Virus record (IMG/VR): IMGVR_UViG_3300032893_000253
Coordinates: 1-26,184 of that record
Direction: 5' to 3' (one strand)
DNA: 26,184 nucleotides
Source of the DNA: a virus
Part shown: positions 23,401 through 26,184 of the stretch, in pieces
Position numbering within the stretch: position 1 is the stretch's first letter
Layout: each line of letters begins with the position of its first letter
The notes under the pieces: generated by a model
Database searches by the model: none
What the model was told of the DNA's origin: nothing
Seen by the model: the letters and a program-made list of their open reading frames with translations, nothing else
Position numbers and translations under genes: made by a program

Positions 23401-26184
23401 GAATGAGTGGTGGTAGTTTGCTAATCTCTGCTACTACTGCTCAATCTGTTCAAACTCAGAATTTGCATGTAGATGTAATTGGAGGAAATACAGCCGGAGC
23501 GACAGCAAGTATTTCATCAGGTACGATGACACTTGCTGGTGGTAATAACATCACGCTTAGTCAGGCTGGCAATGCAATTACAATTAGCGGTGCAAATACT
23601 GTAGCTCAGACAAACCAGACACTATCATGGGCTGTAACAGGTAATACAAACGGAAATACATCAGGCCTAAGTGTAGACGCACGCTCTCTAACTTTACAGG
23701 GAGCAGGAATTGTTACTGCCGGATTAAGCACTTCGGCTGGTGGAAGTTCGATTATTATCTCCGCTACAACGGCGGCCCAGACTAACCAAACGGTTGGTAT
23801 TTATGCTTCATCACAGACTGTAGGGCAGAGTTCATCCACAACGGTAGACGCCAGAAGCTTGTCCTTAGTTGGGCAAGGTATTGTTTCAGTCGGTGCTTCG
23901 GCAGGGTCAGTTCTACTCTCAGCTACACAATCCGTTCAAACACTTGGGTTGTATGGAGTATCAAATACAACAGGTGCTACATCCTCAACAACAGTAGATG
24001 CTCGATCATTCTCAATTGCAGGGCAAGGTATTGTTTCGGTTGGAATGTCGAACGGCAGTGTCGTTATTTCTGCCGGTGCTGTTGGTGGCGGATCATTTAG
24101 TGCTGGCGTTTCAACAGGTGGAAACACATCAGGCAATACTGCAATCGTTGCTAGCCAGTTAGTATTAGCTGGCGGCAATAACATTACACTAAGTCAAAGT
24201 GTAAACGGTAACTCTGCTACTGTTACAGTCAGCGCGTTTAATCAATCTGTACAAACACTCGGTTTCTATGCGTCAAGTCAAACAGTAGGACAGAGCAGTA
24301 GTAGTACAGTAGATGCCCGTTCTGTAACAGTTGTAGGCCAAGGTATCATCTCGGCTGGGTTGAGTGCTGGATCGCTACTGCTTTCTGCTACAACGGTTCA
24401 GACAAATCAAACCCTCTCGTTGGCTATGACAGGTAATACTGCAGGCAATTCGTCTGCAGTAACAGTTGATGCGCGTAGCTTAACATTACAGGGTCTTGGT
24501 ATAGCGTCAGTAGGTGTAAGTACCTCAGCCGGTGGAACCTCTGTTCTCGTTTCTGCTTCACAAACCGTACAGACACAAAACTTACATGTAGATGTAATTG
24601 CAGGAAACACTGCCGGAGCAACTGCTTCTATTAGTTCCGGTACGATGACACTGGCTGGCGGAAACAACATTACATTAAGTCAAGCCGGAAATGCAATTAC
24701 TATTTCAGGGCCAAATACTGCAGCCCAGAGCGTACAGTCACTTGGATTTTATGCTTCAAGTCAAACCGTAGGGCAGAGTTCTTCTACAACAGTTGATGCA
24801 AGAAGTGTTACGCTTGTTGGACAAGGTATTGTTAGTGTCGGTGCTTCAGGCGGATCGTTACTGATCTCAGCAACAACGGCTCAGTCCGTTCAGACGCAAA
24901 ATGTTGTTGACGTAAGTTTATCAGGTAATACGGCTGGTGCACTAGCTCTGGTTAGTTCCGGAACTGTAATCTTTGCTGGCGGAAACAATATCACACTTAG
25001 CCAGAATGCCCAGTCAATTACAATTTCCGGCGCTAATACAGTTGCTCAAACAAACCAAACTTTATCACTTGCAATGACAGGCAACACTACCGGAAATACT
25101 TCCGGTATGACTGTTGATGCAAGATCATTAACGATCCAAGGTTTAGGTTTGGCTTCTGTTGGACTAAGCACTTCAGCTGGCGGTAGTTCGTTAATTGTAT
25201 CTGCCACATCAGCAGCTCAAACAAATCAGACGGTTGGAATTTATGCTTCAAGCCAGACAGTAGGACAATCAAGCTCAACTACAGTAGATGCTCGGTCGCT
25301 GACATTAGTTGGACAAGGTATTGTTTCAGTTGGTGCTTCTGCAGGGTCTGTTTTAATCTCTGCCTCTGCTGCTCAAACAGTACAGACTCAAGGTTTCTCA
25401 AACACCTTGGGAATGTCTAACCTTGGTAATACAAGTGGTACGACAGGAGCAGTAAGCGGAACAGGGCTGCAACTATTCTTTGCCGGTGGAAACAATGTTA
25501 CCCTAAGTCAAAGTCTAAATGGGTCTTCCGGTACGATTACGATTAGTGCAGCTAATCAGACGAACCAATCACTCTCATATGCAGTAACAGGTAATACGAC
25601 AGGTAATACGTCTGGTTTGTCTGTAGATGCCCGTTCGTTGACATTACAAGGGCTTGGAATTATTTCGGCAGGACTAAGTACATCCGCCGGCGGCTCGTCG
25701 ATAATCATTTCTGCTACTACACCTTCTCAAACTGCTCAAACAGTTGGTGTTTACGCTTCAAGTCAAACAGTTGGGCAGAGTTCAAGTTCGACAGTAGACG
25801 CAAGATCATTTACTCACGTTGGACAAGGAATTGTAAGTGTAGGGTTAAGTGGTGGTAGCCTTCTCATATCAGCTACTCAGTCAGTACAAACGCAAAATGT
25901 TGTAGATGTATCGTTAAGCGGAAACACGGCCGGAGCATTAGCCCTTATTAGTAGCGGCACAATGATTCTGGCCGGCGGCAATAATATTACACTCAGTCAA
26001 AACGGGCAGTCAGTAACAATTAGTGGCGTTAATACAGTTGCTCAAACAAACCAAACAATAGGAATCTATGGATCGAGCCAGACGGTCGGCCAGAGTTCTT
26101 CATCAACCGTGGATGCACGGTCGCTCTCGTTGGTTGGTCAGGGTATTGTGTCGGTTGGTATGTCGGGAGGATCTGTACTGCTCT
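20478..26184 (+). CDS. Giant repetitive tail-fibre-like protein (3' end outside window)
   Basis: One open frame runs from ATG 20478 to the right edge, about 1,902 codons without a stop. The N-terminus MPTTTPYLSLTLPDRGQVNW then DGYVNGDLTILDA resembles the virion-attachment adaptor of phage fibres. From about residue 50 the protein is made of beta-rich repeats using mostly G, S, T, N, Q, A, V, I, L. I see no Lys or Cys anywhere, and Arg only in the adaptor and in the recurrent DARS. Core units are AGGNNITLSQ followed by TITIS (18 copies) and YASSQTVGQSSS followed by VDARS (13 copies). A long beta-solenoid or shaft is likely. Receptor-binding tip and chaperone lie beyond the window. It could alternatively be a surface adhesin. 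Confidence 0.83.
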   Translation, partial: MPTTTPYLSLTLPDRGQVNWDGYVNGDLTILDASVAALSSSLGSSTQLARVVSLNSSTGAVVLTAGNNITLSQNASTISINAASQSIQTDNMVSVNSSTGNIILVGGNNITLSQNASTITFIGQTQSIQTQSTAAINGSTGLISLLGGSNVTLSQNASTITIVAAGQTVQTQSTAAINGSTGNISLIAGNNISLSQNASSITISASNQSVQTQNVVDVSLSGNTTGTLALISSGTMILAGGNNITLSQNGQSVTIVGNAGGGGNFTAGVSGGNTSGTSGTVNSEFILAGGNNITLSAGTAAGGVMSVTISGANQSIQTQSTVAVNGSTGNISFVAGANISLSQNASTITISGSNPPAQTVQTIGVYASSQTVGQSSSSTVDARSFTHVGQGIVSVGLSGGSLLISATTAAQSVQPIGTGTFGISNLGNTSGTTGVISGTSPQLILAGGNNVTLSQSINGSSATITVSAANQSVQTQNLVDVSLSGNTAGALALISSGTLILAGGNNVTLSQNGQSVTISGVNTIAQTNQTLGLYGSSQTVGQSSSTTADARSLTLVGQGALSVGMSGGSVLLSVQPGAQSNQTVGLYASSQTVGQSSSSTADARSISIAGQGIVSVGLSGGSFLISATTAQSVQTQNLHVDVIAGNTAGATASISSGTMTLAGGNNITLSQNGNAITISAANTVAQTVQSLGIYASSQTVGQSSSTTLDARSVSIVGQGIISVGASGGSILLSATTAAQTNQTLSFALTGNTTGNTSGMSVDARSLTIQGTGIASVGLSTSAGGSTLIVSATQSVQTQNLVSVNGSVGALSISGGNNITVGNNASTITISANNEMPVGISNIGNTLGSSGLMTGQLVLAGGNNITLSQSTVAGQSATLTISAAAQSNQTVGVYASSQTVGQSSSTTVDARSLSLVGQGIVSVGASGGSILISASAAQTNQTVGIYASSQTVGQSSSSTIDARSFTHVGQGIVSVGMSGGSLLISATTAQSVQTQNLHVDVIGGNTAGATASISSGTMTLAGGNNITLSQAGNAITISGANTVAQTNQTLSWAVTGNTNGNTSGLSVDARSLTLQGAGIVTAGLSTSAGGSSIIISATTAAQTNQTVGIYASSQTVGQSSSTTVDARSLSLVGQGIVSVGASAGSVLLSATQSVQTLGLYGVSNTTGATSSTTVDARSFSIAGQGIVSVGMSNGSVVISAGAVGGGSFSAGVSTGGNTSGNTAIVASQLVLAGGNNITLSQSVNGNSATVTVSAFNQSVQTLGFYASSQTVGQSSSSTVDARSVTVVGQGIISAGLSAGSLLLSATTVQTNQTLSLAMTGNTAGNSSAVTVDARSLTLQGLGIASVGVSTSAGGTSVLVSASQTVQTQNLHVDVIAGNTAGATASISSGTMTLAGGNNITLSQAGNAITISGPNTAAQSVQSLGFYASSQTVGQSSSTTVDARSVTLVGQGIVSVGASGGSLLISATTAQSVQTQNVVDVSLSGNTAGALALVSSGTVIFAGGNNITLSQNAQSITISGANTVAQTNQTLSLAMTGNTTGNTSGMTVDARSLTIQGLGLASVGLSTSAGGSSLIVSATSAAQTNQTVGIYASSQTVGQSSSTTVDARSLTLVGQGIVSVGASAGSVLISASAAQTVQTQGFSNTLGMSNLGNTSGTTGAVSGTGLQLFFAGGNNVTLSQSLNGSSGTITISAANQTNQSLSYAVTGNTTGNTSGLSVDARSLTLQGLGIISAGLSTSAGGSSIIISATTPSQTAQTVGVYASSQTVGQSSSSTVDARSFTHVGQGIVSVGLSGGSLLISATQSVQTQNVVDVSLSGNTAGALALISSGTMILAGGNNITLSQNGQSVTISGVNTVAQTNQTIGIYGSSQTVGQSSSSTVDARSLSLVGQGIVSVGMSGGSVLL
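20628..21120 (+). repeat. Four 123-nt (41-codon) in-frame tandem units
   Basis: The first Asn codon, or its equivalent, of each GNNITLSQ-type core falls at 20676, 20799, 20922 and 21045, exactly 123 nt apart. The units read VNSSTGNIILVGGNN, then ITLSQNASTITI, with a linker ending QSIQTQ. Silent changes are frequent between copies, so the protein period is kept while the DNA has drifted. Confidence 0.85.
21201..21242 (+). repeat. 42-nt exact repeat, second copy at 25980-26021
   Basis: Bases 21201-21242 and 25980-26021 are identical over 42 nt, encoding NNITLSQNGQSVTI. A homologous module near 21990 encodes nearly the same residues but with several silent changes. The flanks of the two exact copies differ. 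Such identity over 4.7 kb within otherwise drifted repeats suggests recent duplication or gene conversion. Confidence 0.8.
21573..26184 (+). repeat. Shuffled ~52-residue modules, 13 copies of the YASSQTVGQSSS type
   Basis: The Tyr codon of this module starts at 21573, 22077, 22236, 22557, 23154, 23310, 23802, 23952 (variant YGVSNTTGATSS), 24267, 24750, 25242, 25752 and 26067. Gaps of 150-159, 315-321, 483-510 and 597 nt are close to one, two, three and four units of about 156 nt. Between them lie other modules: TGNTTGNTSG followed by VDARSLT (five copies, near 22707, 23624, 24410, 25064, 25570), LHVDVIAGNTAGA (three), VVDVSLSGNTAGALAL (several) and SNLGNTSGTTG. Each ends in a short beta-strand plus AQTNQT or QSVQTQ linker. 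Confidence 0.82.

Noticed and set aside
22580-24670. Several - strand ORFs (22580-22834, 23936-24184, 24407-24670) rich in Pro/Val/Glu
   Set aside because: They recur opposite equivalent fibre modules, so they are mirror images of the sense repeats rather than genes.
21573-26184. CRISPR-like spacing of repeats
   Set aside because: Repeats are in one continuous reading frame, differ at silent sites, and have no unique spacers of constant length; they are protein modules.

Overview
The window is a virion-structure segment of a tailed double-stranded DNA phage (Caudoviricetes) or a prophage of that type. Every supported gene is on the + strand, packed with 1-14 base overlaps or short gaps. The order is small terminase, large terminase, portal, MuF-like head protein, ChaB-like protein, XkdF-like protease, scaffold-like protein, HK97-type major capsid protein, then a giant fibre. 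I saw no integrase, repressor, tRNA, rRNA, CRISPR array or insertion sequence. Base composition looks moderately AT-rich. The host cannot be fixed from the sequence. Exported proteins with Sec-type signal peptides suggest a didermic soil or environmental bacterium; an acidobacterial host is only a guess.

Layout. Bases 1-302 hold the end of a methyltransferase-like gene with a cysteine-rich tail. Bases 303-431 hold a consensus-like promoter and a structured leader containing a 13-codon ORF that overlaps the terS start. terS (432-1157) is followed by a strong intrinsic terminator, a small unknown gene and terL (1601-3346). From 3346 to 12075 an accessory cassette lies between terL and portal: a small Cys/His protein, a SAM methyltransferase, a GT-A-like protein, a tandem two-domain glycosyltransferase, a membrane-anchored zinc-ribbon protein, and three large exported proteins, the middle one a PHB-depolymerase/feruloyl-esterase-like hydrolase. 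Head genes occupy 12208-20364, including two small genes under 60 codons (15419-15583 and 15980-16153). Two hairpins occupy 20365-20477. From 20478 to the right edge one uninterrupted reading frame of about 1,902 codons encodes a highly repetitive, lysine- and cysteine-free beta-rich fibre that continues past the window.

How the genes work together. TerS/TerL package DNA through the portal into a head built from MCP on a scaffold and matured by the XkdF-like protease. The methyltransferase and glycosyltransferase genes suggest sugar modification of a phage or host surface. The exported esterase and its two exported neighbours, plus the giant fibre, point to interaction with the host envelope or a polymer outside the cell.

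Three things stand out. The fibre is built from a few shuffled modules with quantised spacing (exactly 123 nt in the first block, then near-multiples of about 156 nt). A Cys-x2-His...Cys-x2-Cys knuckle recurs in portal, MuF-like and a small protein, amid many other CxxC proteins. The cassette of glycan and export genes interrupts the usual terL-portal adjacency.
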